Shown: positions 1 through 6,725 of the stretch, in pieces | Numbering within the stretch: the first letter of the stretch is position 1 | Layout: each line of letters starts with the position of its first letter | DNA from: Christensenella sp. UBA1259 | GTDB taxonomy: Bacteria; Bacillota; Clostridia; Christensenellales; Borkfalkiaceae | Reading direction: 5' to 3' | Length of the DNA: 12,274 nucleotides | Assembly (NCBI GenBank): GCA_002308755.1 | Contig: DBVR01000044.1 | Coordinates: forward strand, 1 to 12,274 | Notes under the pieces: model-generated | The model's input: only the letters and a program-made list of their open reading frames with translations | Told to the model about the DNA's origin: nothing | Databases searched by the model: none | Translations under genes and position numbers: made by a program

Positions 1-23
1 TGTTTTACTGCGGCGGTTTACAT

Positions 24-1400
24 ATGTCTGAAACTTCCGCGAAAAAAATATACGTCGGCGCGATAATTTTGGGCGTCGGCACGTTTATCGCCAAACTTCT
101 CGGCGCGGCGTACAGGATTCCGCTCACGAAAATAGTGGGCGCGTCGGGTCTCGGGCTTTACCAGATGGTTTTCCCCGTGTATACTTTGCTTTTGGATCTT
201 TCCGGCGCAAGCGTTCCGAGCGCGATATCTAAACTCGTATCGTCTTACGGGGACGAATTCAAGGGAATTTACGCGAAAAAGACTTTGCGCGTCTCTTTGT
301 TGTTTTTTTCAATTCTCGGACTTATCCTTTCCTTATTTACCGCACTGTTCGCGAACGCCGTTGCCTTTGCGCAGGGGGATATAAGGGCGGGAAAAGCGTA
401 TCTTTTACTTTCGCCGTCGGTATTTATCGTATGCGTTATATCGTGTTTCAGGGGCTATTTTCAGGGCTTTATGAATATGGTGCCTACGGCGGTGTCGCAG
501 ATAACCGAACAGGTGGTAAAACTCGTTTTCGGGCTGTTACTTGCAAACTACTTTATGCCCGACGTCGCGAAAGCCGTGGCGGGGGCGACTTTAGCCATCA
601 CCGTTTCGGAAATTTTTGCTTTTATCCAACTTTTTATATTCTATAAGTTCCGTAAAAAAGGCAACGTCGCGCTTACGGAAAGGCTTACCCGAAAGGATTT
701 TTCTTCCGGGCTTAAAGACGTTTTGTCCTATGCATTTCCGATAGCCGTTTCGGGACTTATTCTGCCGCTTTCCAAGGTTTTAGACAGTTTTCTCGTCATA
801 AATATCTTAAAGACGTATTCCGATAACGCGACGGGGCTTTACGGGCTTTATTCGGGCGTTGCGGTAACGGTGATAGGGCTTCCCGTTGCGGTGTGCTACG
901 GTATCGCCGCGGTCGCCGTTCCCGCGGTTTCGGGCGCGAAAGGCAAGGGCGTAAAACGGAATTCTTTAAATACTCTGGTACTGACTTTTTCGGTGTCGTT
1001 TTTTTGCGCGGCGGCGTGTTTTATTTTCGCGCCGCAGATAGTGGAAATACTTTTCGGGTATCTTTCGCCTGAGGAAAAGGAAATAAGCGTAAAACTTCTC
1101 AAACTGTCGTCGCCGTGCGTAACGTTGCTTTCGGTGTTACAGACGGCGAACGCCGTACTTATAGGCAGAAGCGCGCCCTTTAAGCCGATAATAGGCATGA
1201 CCGTCGGCGTAACAGTAAAGACCGTCGTGGAAATACTCGCCTTAAAAAATCCGAATATAAACGTATTCGGCGTGGCGATAGGTTCAATCGCTTGCTATTT
1301 CGTCGCCGATTTGATAAACTTATCAATGATACCGCTAATAAAAGGAAGAAGCAGTAATGAAAGTCGGCGCGTTAAAGATAGGCGATACGCAGGCACGTAA
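24..1400 (+). CDS. SpoVB/YtgP-type oligosaccharide or lipid flippase (MOP superfamily)
   Basis: This is an integral membrane protein of 458 residues in the polysaccharide-biosynthesis/MurJ branch of the MOP flippases, which move lipid-linked sugars such as peptidoglycan precursors across the inner membrane. The family signature is visible as RGYFQG followed by PTAVSQITEQ (about 143-163), and the N-terminus has the usual GLYQM and AISKL motifs (44-71). I count about 12 hydrophobic segments: roughly 9-27, 44-62, 88-115, 125-143, 158-177, 186-207, 233-260, 274-303, 316-345, 357-380, 386-407 and 413-439. SpoVB and MurJ normally have 14 and exceed 500 residues, so the last pair seems absent. The basic tail from 440 on is encoded where the gene overlaps dus by 44 nt. 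The ATG at 24 fits the family N-terminus, but it has no clear Shine-Dalgarno sequence, and the frame stays open to the window edge. Translation is probably coupled to an upstream gene. The exact substrate (lipid II, spore cortex precursor, other) cannot be read from the sequence. Confidence 0.85.
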   Translation: MSETSAKKIYVGAIILGVGTFIAKLLGAAYRIPLTKIVGASGLGLYQMVFPVYTLLLDLSGASVPSAISKLVSSYGDEFKGIYAKKTLRVSLLFFSILGLILSLFTALFANAVAFAQGDIRAGKAYLLLSPSVFIVCVISCFRGYFQGFMNMVPTAVSQITEQVVKLVFGLLLANYFMPDVAKAVAGATLAITVSEIFAFIQLFIFYKFRKKGNVALTERLTRKDFSSGLKDVLSYAFPIAVSGLILPLSKVLDSFLVINILKTYSDNATGLYGLYSGVAVTVIGLPVAVCYGIAAVAVPAVSGAKGKGVKRNSLNTLVLTFSVSFFCAAACFIFAPQIVEILFGYLSPEEKEISVKLLKLSSPCVTLLSVLQTANAVLIGRSAPFKPIIGMTVGVTVKTVVEILALKNPNINVFGVAIGSIACYFVADLINLSMIPLIKGRSSNESRRVKDRRYAGT

Positions 1401-2298
1401 CAATTTATTTTTAGCGCCTATCGCGGGTTTTACCGATTATTCTTTCAGAAAACTTATCCTTCCCTTGGGCGTGGGGCTTTGTTTTACCGAACTCGTCAGC
1501 GCAAAGGGGCTGTATTACGGCGGTAAAAATTCCGAAACGCTTTTGTACTGCGGCGAAGATTACGAGAATACCGCGGCGCAGATATTCGGTTCTGATCCTT
1601 ACTATATGAGATGGGCGTGCGAAAGCAAGTATCTCGAAAAATTCCGTATAATAGACGTAAATATGGGCTGTCCCGTGCCGAAAATAGTCAAAAACGGCGA
1701 AGGAAGCGCGCTTCTTAACGACATAAAGAAAGCTGAAAGCGTAATAAAGGAAATGGTGAAAAGCGGTAAGAACATAACCGTCAAAATACGCACGGGGATA
1801 AAGCGCGGCGACGATATTGCCCGCGAGTTTTCCCAAATGGCGGAATATTGCGGCGCGAAACTTATCACGATACACGGTAGGGTTCGGGAAGCGTATTATT
1901 CGGGCGAGCCCGATTACGACGCTATAGCGCGGGCGAAAAAGGCGGTAAGCATACCCGTTATAGCGAACGGCGGTATATTTACGAAGGAAGACGCCGACCT
2001 TATGGCGGAAAGGACAGGCGCGGACGGAGTTATGATAGCGCGGGGCGCTATCGCCGACCCGTTTATATTCTCGAAAATTTCGGGAGAAAATCCGCCGATA
2101 AAGACTTTAAAGGAATTTGCCCTGGCGCATTTCGACGAAGAGATCGCAAGGATAGGCGAAAAAAGGGCGGCGGTGGAATTCAGAAAATTCGTTACCTATT
2201 ACTTTAAGGGCGCGAAAAATTCCAAGCAAAACCGTATGGCGATAATGACTACCGAAGACGTCGACGAGATAAAACGACTGCTTTCGGAAACCCTTTAA
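1357..2298 (+). CDS. dusB: tRNA-dihydrouridine synthase, DusB family
   Basis: This FMN-dependent enzyme uses NADPH to reduce uridines in the tRNA D-loop to dihydrouridine in the cytoplasm. The 313-residue protein has a normal length. The TIM barrel shows the FMN-binding start LAPIAGFTDYSFR (19-31), a SAKGLYY segment (48-54), AAQIFGSDP (73-81), and the catalytic motif VNMGCP with the proton-donor Cys105. It also has VKIRTG (142-147), with Lys143 contacting the cofactor or uracil, HGR at 173-175, and the phosphate-binding IANGG and GVMIARG segments (202-206, 224-230). The last 70 or so residues fit the helical tRNA-binding domain. The start at 1357 is set by AAAGGAAG at 1341-1348, which lies inside the end of the flippase gene, so the two are probably co-translated. 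Which D-loop position it modifies is not certain; Firmicute Dus proteins are usually annotated DusB by similarity alone. Confidence 0.93.
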   Translation: MKVGALKIGDTQARNNLFLAPIAGFTDYSFRKLILPLGVGLCFTELVSAKGLYYGGKNSETLLYCGEDYENTAAQIFGSDPYYMRWACESKYLEKFRIIDVNMGCPVPKIVKNGEGSALLNDIKKAESVIKEMVKSGKNITVKIRTGIKRGDDIAREFSQMAEYCGAKLITIHGRVREAYYSGEPDYDAIARAKKAVSIPVIANGGIFTKEDADLMAERTGADGVMIARGAIADPFIFSKISGENPPIKTLKEFALAHFDEEIARIGEKRAAVEFRKFVTYYFKGAKNSKQNRMAIMTTEDVDEIKRLLSETL

Positions 2299-2324
2299 CA
2301 AAAAAATCTTTCGGGAAATACAAT
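2295..2324 (+). promoter_or_regulatory. Possible sigma-A promoter for the nitrilase-like gene and trmL
   Basis: TTAACA at 2295-2300 and TACAAT at 2319-2324 each match the consensus in 5 of 6 positions and are 18 bp apart. The -35 overlaps the dus stop codon. The gap between dus and the next gene is AT-rich, so a chance match is possible. Confidence 0.35.
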
Positions 2325-2342
2325 GATATAAAGTCTTTTTCC

Positions 2343-2347
2343 GGGAG
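2343..2347 (+). promoter_or_regulatory. Ribosome binding site that decides the nitrilase-like start
   Basis: GGGAG ends immediately before the first in-frame ATG (2348) and 6 nt before the second (2354). Only the second has workable spacing, so the longer reading should be trimmed by two residues. Confidence 0.7.
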
Positions 2348-2353
2348 ATGGGT

Positions 2354-3034
2354 ATGAAAATCTGCTTTATTACTTCGGACTCTTTGAACACGGTGTGGCA
2401 GGAAAAGTTAGGGGAGATAGGAAGAAACGATATAGCCGTGTTCGGGTTCAACGGATTAGGGCTGGTAAGTTACAAAAAGGAACTGAACGGAGAAACGGAA
2501 TACTTTCAGGACGTGGCGAAACTTTCCCGCCAGATATCTTCGGTGGTGGTATGCGGGTGCGATACCGACACTTACGGAGTTTTCCGACACTCTGCGGTGG
2601 TCGCGGATAAGGGAAAGATTCTCGGCGTTACCGATATGTCGCACGCTTTGGACGACGGAGAATTCGTTGCGGGCGGCAATTTCAGGGTGTACGATACTTC
2701 CGCGGGTAAAATAGGCATAATCGTCGCGGAAGATCTGTTTTTTCCCGAATCGGCGAGAATACTCGCGCTCTGCGACGCCGACGTTATCGTGTGCGTTTTT
2801 AAGAAAATAGAAGGTTATATGCCGCAGATAATGTTAAGGGCGGGCGCGTTTTCCAACGGAGTTTCGATGGCACTCTGCGCCAAAAATTACGCTGCCGTAG
2901 CCGATATAAGGGGTAATATAATCTTGTCCGGCAGCGCGGATATAATAAAAACGGACGTTAAAATAGAAAAAGATTATCATCTTATAAGTTCCAGACGGCG
3001 GGGATTATACCGCGAATTCAGTTCGGGATATTAA
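2354..3034 (+). CDS. Nitrilase-fold (carbon-nitrogen hydrolase) protein lacking the catalytic triad
   Basis: This 226-residue protein aligns by eye with the C-N hydrolase superfamily. Matches include HSAVVADKGK (79-88), where the family has NsA-v-dG, then GKIGIIV..DLFFPESARILAL (118-139), and LRAGAFSNGVSMALCAKN (161-178), where the family has lRAraiEN-...aaN. The catalytic residues are not conserved: the nucleophile Cys position (family ICYDxRFPE) is Ala125 (codon 2726-2728), the Lys position is Met95, and the N-terminal Glu position appears to be Phe32. It is therefore probably a pseudoenzyme with a binding or regulatory role, or a very divergent enzyme. It is shorter than the usual 260-280 residues. 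I chose ATG 2354 over ATG 2348 because GGGAG at 2343-2347 directly abuts 2348 but is correctly spaced (6 nt) for 2354. It lies between two tRNA-modification genes, and its TAA overlaps the trmL ribosome binding site. The reading frame is intact, so it is not an obvious pseudogene. Confidence 0.75.
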   Translation: MKICFITSDSLNTVWQEKLGEIGRNDIAVFGFNGLGLVSYKKELNGETEYFQDVAKLSRQISSVVVCGCDTDTYGVFRHSAVVADKGKILGVTDMSHALDDGEFVAGGNFRVYDTSAGKIGIIVAEDLFFPESARILALCDADVIVCVFKKIEGYMPQIMLRAGAFSNGVSMALCAKNYAAVADIRGNIILSGSADIIKTDVKIEKDYHLISSRRRGLYREFSSGY

Positions 3035-3042
3035 GGAGAAGT

Positions 3043-3534
3043 ATGGCTTTCAACATAGTTTTGGTAGAACCGGAAATACCGCAGAACGCCGGCAATATCG
3101 CAAGAACGGCGGCGGTAACGGGGTCCGTATTGCACATGGTAAGACCTTTGGGTTTTGAAGTTTCGGACAAGTATTTAAAGCGCGCGGGACTCGACTACTG
3201 GCACTTTATCGACGTAAAATATTACGATAGCATAGAAGAAGTTATGGACAAGTACTATAACGGCAAAAACTTCTGGTTTTTTTCCACGAAAGCAAAAAAC
3301 ATCCACTCCGACGTGAGTTATAAGGACGGGGATTTTCTGGTGTTCGGCAAAGAGACCAAAGGACTTCCGGAAAGTCTTCTGAAAGAACATTACGACGAGT
3401 GCGTAAGGCTTCCGATGATGAGTGAGACGAGATCTTTAAATCTTTCAAACTCGGTGTGCGCGGGAGTTTACGAGGCGCTTCGCCAGACGGGGTATAAGGG
3501 ATTAAAAACCGAAGGGGAGATACCGCAAAGATAA
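3043..3534 (+). CDS. trmL: tRNA (cytidine/uridine-34 2'-O)-methyltransferase TrmL (SPOUT)
   Basis: This small SPOUT-class enzyme uses S-adenosylmethionine to methylate the ribose 2'-OH of the wobble base in certain tRNA-Leu species, acting as a dimer in the cytoplasm. At 163 residues it matches the minimal single-domain TrmL length. Visible motifs are the N-terminal NIVLVEPEIPQNAGNIART (4-22), LDYW (50-53), the trefoil-knot SAM loop FGKETKGLP (101-109) and the closing RSLNLSNSV (130-138). The start is fixed by AAGGAG at 3033-3038, which overlaps the upstream stop codon, so translation is likely coupled to the nitrilase-like gene. It fits functionally with dus two genes upstream, since both modify tRNA. 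No terminator follows; the next gene has its own promoter. Confidence 0.95.
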   Translation: MAFNIVLVEPEIPQNAGNIARTAAVTGSVLHMVRPLGFEVSDKYLKRAGLDYWHFIDVKYYDSIEEVMDKYYNGKNFWFFSTKAKNIHSDVSYKDGDFLVFGKETKGLPESLLKEHYDECVRLPMMSETRSLNLSNSVCAGVYEALRQTGYKGLKTEGEIPQR

Positions 3535-3544
3535 TATTTTGCCT

Positions 3545-3558
3545 GTCAAACGTTTGAC
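3545..3558. promoter_or_regulatory. Perfect 14-bp palindrome, candidate operator
   Basis: GTCAAACGTTTGAC is a perfect inverted repeat with no spacer. Its right arm overlaps a -35 element (TTGACT, 3554-3559) of the phosphate transporter promoter. This is the position expected for a repressor site. No cognate regulator is encoded in the window. Confidence 0.45.
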
Positions 3559-3588
3559 TTTGACTTGCGATAAATTGTATCATTATAT
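3554..3588 (+). promoter_or_regulatory. Promoter of the Na+/phosphate cotransporter gene
   Basis: Two overlapping arrangements are possible. TTGACT at 3554-3559 pairs with TATCAT at 3578-3583 (18-bp spacer; each hexamer matches 5 of 6). A second TTGACT at 3560-3565 pairs with TTATAT at 3583-3588 (17-bp spacer). The -35 hexamers are a direct tandem repeat. Confidence 0.65.
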
Positions 3589-3616
3589 AGGAAAAACGTT
3601 ACCGTAGGAAGAGTTT

Positions 3617-5302
3617 ATGGGAAATAGCGTAGTCGCAAACGTGTTCTTTATGCTGGGCGGCATAGCGATAATGATGTTCGGTATGCGCACCATGGGCACG
3701 AATCTCGAAGGAATAGCCGGAAACAACATGAAAAAAATGTTGGGTAAGATGACCGACAACAGGTTTGTGGGCGTTGGAGTAGGCGCGGCTGTTACCGCGA
3801 TAATCAACAGTTCCGCGGCGACAACGGTTATGCTTGTCGGTTTCGTGAATATAGGACTCCTTACTCTTGCGCAAGCGGCTTCGGTAATAATGGGTGCGAA
3901 TATAGGAACGACCATCACCGCGCAGATACTTTCTCTTTCGGGTACGGAAGGCGTGGATATAGCCGCTATCGCGGCGGTCGTAGCCGCCGTCGGTATGGTA
4001 ATGGCGCTATTTATTAAAAAGGAAAAGTTAAACAAGGTAGGGTTCATCCTTCTCGGTCTCGGCATGATATTCATAGGACTCCGAATAATGAGCGCGTCAG
4101 TCAACGGAATAATTTACGAAGATTACGACAGCAGGACTCTGTTGCCTTTTTTTGAAACGGTTTTGCAAAAAGACCATTTTCCGCTTCTTCTGGTTTTAAT
4201 AGGTTTGATAATTACCGCACTTATTCACAGTTCGGCGGCTGTTACCGGTATTCTTATCGCTATCGGCGGCGCGCTGAAATTCGAAACGGCGGTATTTATT
4301 ATTTTAGGCAGTAATATCGGTACCTGCGTTACCGCGCTTATAGCGTCCGTCGGCACCAACACCGGCGCGAAAAGAACGGCGGTCATACACCTTCTTTTCA
4401 ACCTGTTCGGGTGTGTCGTATGCATAATACCGCTGTGGATATGGCAGAGCGAATTTTCTTCACTTATGCAGACGATATCGGGGGCGTCAATGGAAAGAAG
4501 AATAGCGAATTTCCACACGTTATTCAATCTCTTGACGACGCTTTTGCTGTTGCCGTTTACAAACGGACTTGTGTATCTTGCAACGAAGATCGTTCCCGAT
4601 AAGAAGACCGCAGCGGAATCCAAAGCGACGCTTACCTTTATCGACGACAGGCTTTTGCAGACCCCGCCGATAGCCGTCGGCAATACCAAATACGAAATAC
4701 TTAAAATGGCGGGTATCGCCAAGGAAAACATAAATCTTGCCATGGATATGCTGCTTTCGGGAGACACGGGCAACGTAGAACTTATAAAGGAAAACGAATC
4801 CGCGCTTAACTTTTTGAATAAAAGCATCACTCGGTATCTTACGGCACTATCCGGCAAAAACCTTTCCGATCTCGACGAAAAGAAAGTCGGGTCGTATTAT
4901 CACGTCGTAATAGACGTAGAAAGGGTAGGCGACTATGCGGAAAACGTTATGGAATACTCTTTGAAGATGAAGGCGCTGGATTCGGCTTTTTCCGCGGAAG
5001 CCAAAGGAGAACTGGAACTTTTCAGAAAGAAAATAAACGAACTTTTCGACGTTTCGACGGAAGCGCTTGATAAAAGGGACTTTTCTCTTCTTCCCGAAGT
5101 GGATAGGATAGAAGAAGAGATAGACGATCTCACCGCGGAACTCGAAGAACGCCACGTCGAACGGGTAAAGTCGGGTGTGTGCAACGCGGAAATAGGGTCT
5201 ATATATCTGCAAACGGTCTCTAATCTCGAAAGAGTCGGCGACCATATCACCAACGTGGCGTTCAGCCTTACGCAATATAACGGCAAAAAATTCAAAAAAT
5301 AA
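3617..5302 (+). CDS. Na+/phosphate cotransporter family protein with C-terminal PhoU-like domain
   Basis: This 561-residue membrane protein has the two inverted Na/Pi-cotransporter (SLC34/NptA-type) repeats. Repeat one contains INSSAATTVM (63-72) and GANIGTTITA (93-102). Repeat two contains IHSSAAVT (203-210) and GSNIGTCVTA (231-240). Hydrophobic helices fill roughly residues 5-325. The soluble part from about 350 is helical and PhoU-like, with two metal-binding-type motifs, DVERVGDYAENV (433-444) and NLERVGDHITNV (536-547). Known relatives import phosphate with Na+, and the PhoU part is thought to modulate transport. In both repeats the QSSS core of characterised family members is altered (NSSA, HSSA), so substrate handling may differ. 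The ATG at 3617 is preceded by AGGAAGAG at 3606-3613. It is probably a single-gene unit, with its own promoter upstream and the pgk promoter downstream. Confidence 0.88.
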   Translation: MGNSVVANVFFMLGGIAIMMFGMRTMGTNLEGIAGNNMKKMLGKMTDNRFVGVGVGAAVTAIINSSAATTVMLVGFVNIGLLTLAQAASVIMGANIGTTITAQILSLSGTEGVDIAAIAAVVAAVGMVMALFIKKEKLNKVGFILLGLGMIFIGLRIMSASVNGIIYEDYDSRTLLPFFETVLQKDHFPLLLVLIGLIITALIHSSAAVTGILIAIGGALKFETAVFIILGSNIGTCVTALIASVGTNTGAKRTAVIHLLFNLFGCVVCIIPLWIWQSEFSSLMQTISGASMERRIANFHTLFNLLTTLLLLPFTNGLVYLATKIVPDKKTAAESKATLTFIDDRLLQTPPIAVGNTKYEILKMAGIAKENINLAMDMLLSGDTGNVELIKENESALNFLNKSITRYLTALSGKNLSDLDEKKVGSYYHVVIDVERVGDYAENVMEYSLKMKALDSAFSAEAKGELELFRKKINELFDVSTEALDKRDFSLLPEVDRIEEEIDDLTAELEERHVERVKSGVCNAEIGSIYLQTVSNLERVGDHITNVAFSLTQYNGKKFKK

Positions 5303-5310
5303 GCGAATAC

Positions 5311-5321
5311 CGTATAATACG
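5311..5321. promoter_or_regulatory. Short palindrome next to the pgk promoter
   Basis: CGTATAATACG is a perfect inverted repeat around a central A, ending 1 nt before the pgk -35 hexamer. It also contains a TATAAT string (5313-5318) without a recognisable -35 at the right distance. It could be an activator or repressor site, or chance. Confidence 0.3.
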
Positions 5322-5322
5322 A

Positions 5323-5351
5323 TTGACAAAACGCGGGAATAAAATTATAAT
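5323..5351 (+). promoter_or_regulatory. Consensus sigma-A promoter of the pgk-tpiA-gpmI operon
   Basis: TTGACA (5323-5328) and TATAAT (5346-5351) are both exact consensus and are separated by exactly 17 bp. It lies in the intergenic gap upstream of pgk, leaving a short leader of about 36 nt with AAGGAG at 5381-5386. Such a promoter implies strong, largely constitutive expression unless blocked by a bound protein. Confidence 0.9.
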
Positions 5352-5394
5352 ATTTCAGGTAATAAAATCCTAAACGGATAAAGGAGAATTTTCG

Positions 5395-6708
5395 ATGAAT
5401 AAAAAGTCAATAAGAGACGTAGACGTCAAGGGCAAAAAGTGTTTGGTCAGGGTAGATTTCAACGTACCGATGAAAGACGGCGTTATAACCGACGAAAACC
5501 GTATCGACGGGGCTATCCCCACGATAAAATATCTTTACGAGCACGGCGCGAAGGTGATTCTTTGCTCGCATATGGGCAAGCCGCACAATATATTCACCGA
5601 AGGTTTCGGGCTGAATAAAAAGGAGAAAAAGGCGCTTGAAGAACTTCCCGAAGCGGAACGTCCCGCGGCAAAGGAAGAATTCCTTAAAAAGGCGCTTAAA
5701 GACAAACAGAAATTTACCTTAAAGCCCGTTGCCGAAAGGCTTTCGGAAAAATTAGGCAAGAAAGTAACTTTTGCCGAAGACGTAGTGGGCGATTCCGCCA
5801 AGGCTGCGGTAGCCGCTATGAAAGACGGCGATATCGTGCTTTTGGAAAACACCCGTTTCGAAGCGGGCGAAGAGAAACGCGACGAAGAACTTTGCAGAAA
5901 ACTTGCTGCTTTCTGCGATATTTACGTCAACGACGCTTTCGGAACGGCACACCGTTCTCACGCGACCACGGCGGCTATCGTGGAATACGGTTTCGCAAAA
6001 ACGGCGGTTTGCGGTTTCCTTATCGAAAAAGAACTTTCGGTAATGGCTAACGCTCTCGAAAACCCCGTAAGGCCTTTCGTGGCGGTGCTGGGCGGCGCGA
6101 AGATCGCTGACAAACTGAAAGTTATAGAAAATCTTCTCGACAAGTGCGATACCTTGATAATCGGCGGCGGTATGGCTTATACCTTCCTGTATGCGAAGGG
6201 CTACGGCGTAGGCAAGTCGCTTTTAGACGAAGAACAAGTCGGATACTGTGCGGATATGCTTAAAAAAGCCGAAAAACTCGGAAAAAAGATATATCTTCCC
6301 ACCGACGTCGTTACGGCGAAGGAATTCCCGAACCCCATCGACGCCGAGGTCGAAACCTTTACTCACGATATAGACGATATTCCTGCCGATGAAGAAGCGC
6401 TCGATATAGGCGAAAAGACGGTCGCCGCTTACGCAAAAGCCGTTAAGGACGCCAAGACCGTTATATGGAACGGACCTATGGGCGTATTTGAAAACCCGTT
6501 GTTTGCGAAGGGTACTTTCGCTATGGCGCAAGCGCTTGCGGATACCGACGCGACTACGATAATCGGCGGCGGCGATTCCGCGGCGGCGGTAAAACAGTTG
6601 GGATTTGCGGATAAGATGACGCATATTTCCACCGGCGGCGGCGCGTCCCTGGAACTTTTTGAAGGCAAAAAACTGCCGGGAATAGAATGCTTGAACGATA
6701 AAAATTAA
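5395..6708 (+). CDS. pgk: Phosphoglycerate kinase, with an extra N-domain insertion
   Basis: This cytoplasmic glycolytic enzyme transfers the phosphate of 1,3-bisphosphoglycerate to ADP, yielding ATP and 3-phosphoglycerate. The motifs run in order: RVDFNVP (19-25, substrate loop), SHMGKP (58-63), LLENTRF (149-155), NDAFGTAHR (179-187), GGAKIADK (233-240), WNGPMGVFE (358-366), GGGDSAAA (391-398) and STGGGASLELFEG (412-424). At 437 residues it is about 40 longer than the usual bacterial enzyme (about 395). The extra length falls between SHMGKP and LKPVAERL, around residues 64-107, as a Lys/Glu-rich, probably helical stretch. The catalytic residues on either side are intact, so the enzyme should be active. 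The ATG has AAGGAG at 5381-5386. It is first in a glycolytic operon and lies 17 nt before tpiA. No gapA is present in the window. Confidence 0.97.
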   Translation: MNKKSIRDVDVKGKKCLVRVDFNVPMKDGVITDENRIDGAIPTIKYLYEHGAKVILCSHMGKPHNIFTEGFGLNKKEKKALEELPEAERPAAKEEFLKKALKDKQKFTLKPVAERLSEKLGKKVTFAEDVVGDSAKAAVAAMKDGDIVLLENTRFEAGEEKRDEELCRKLAAFCDIYVNDAFGTAHRSHATTAAIVEYGFAKTAVCGFLIEKELSVMANALENPVRPFVAVLGGAKIADKLKVIENLLDKCDTLIIGGGMAYTFLYAKGYGVGKSLLDEEQVGYCADMLKKAEKLGKKIYLPTDVVTAKEFPNPIDAEVETFTHDIDDIPADEEALDIGEKTVAAYAKAVKDAKTVIWNGPMGVFENPLFAKGTFAMAQALADTDATTIIGGGDSAAAVKQLGFADKMTHISTGGGASLELFEGKKLPGIECLNDKN

Positions 6709-6725
6709 AACGGAGATAGACTTAA

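Noticed and set aside
2348..2353. Earlier ATG for the nitrilase-like gene
   Set aside because: The GGGAG directly touches this ATG, leaving no spacer; the ATG at 2354 has proper spacing.
3583..4104. Antisense frame opposite the phosphate transporter start
   Set aside because: Its hydrophobic Ile/Ala/Pro-rich sequence is what the complement of membrane-helix codons produces; it has no family motif or ribosome binding site.
5313..5318. Second TATAAT upstream of pgk as an extra promoter
   Set aside because: No -35-like hexamer occurs 16-18 bp upstream; it is better explained as part of the palindrome or chance.
5352..5394. Riboswitch in the pgk leader
   Set aside because: The leader is about 40 nt, with no stable stem and no terminator or anti-terminator pair.
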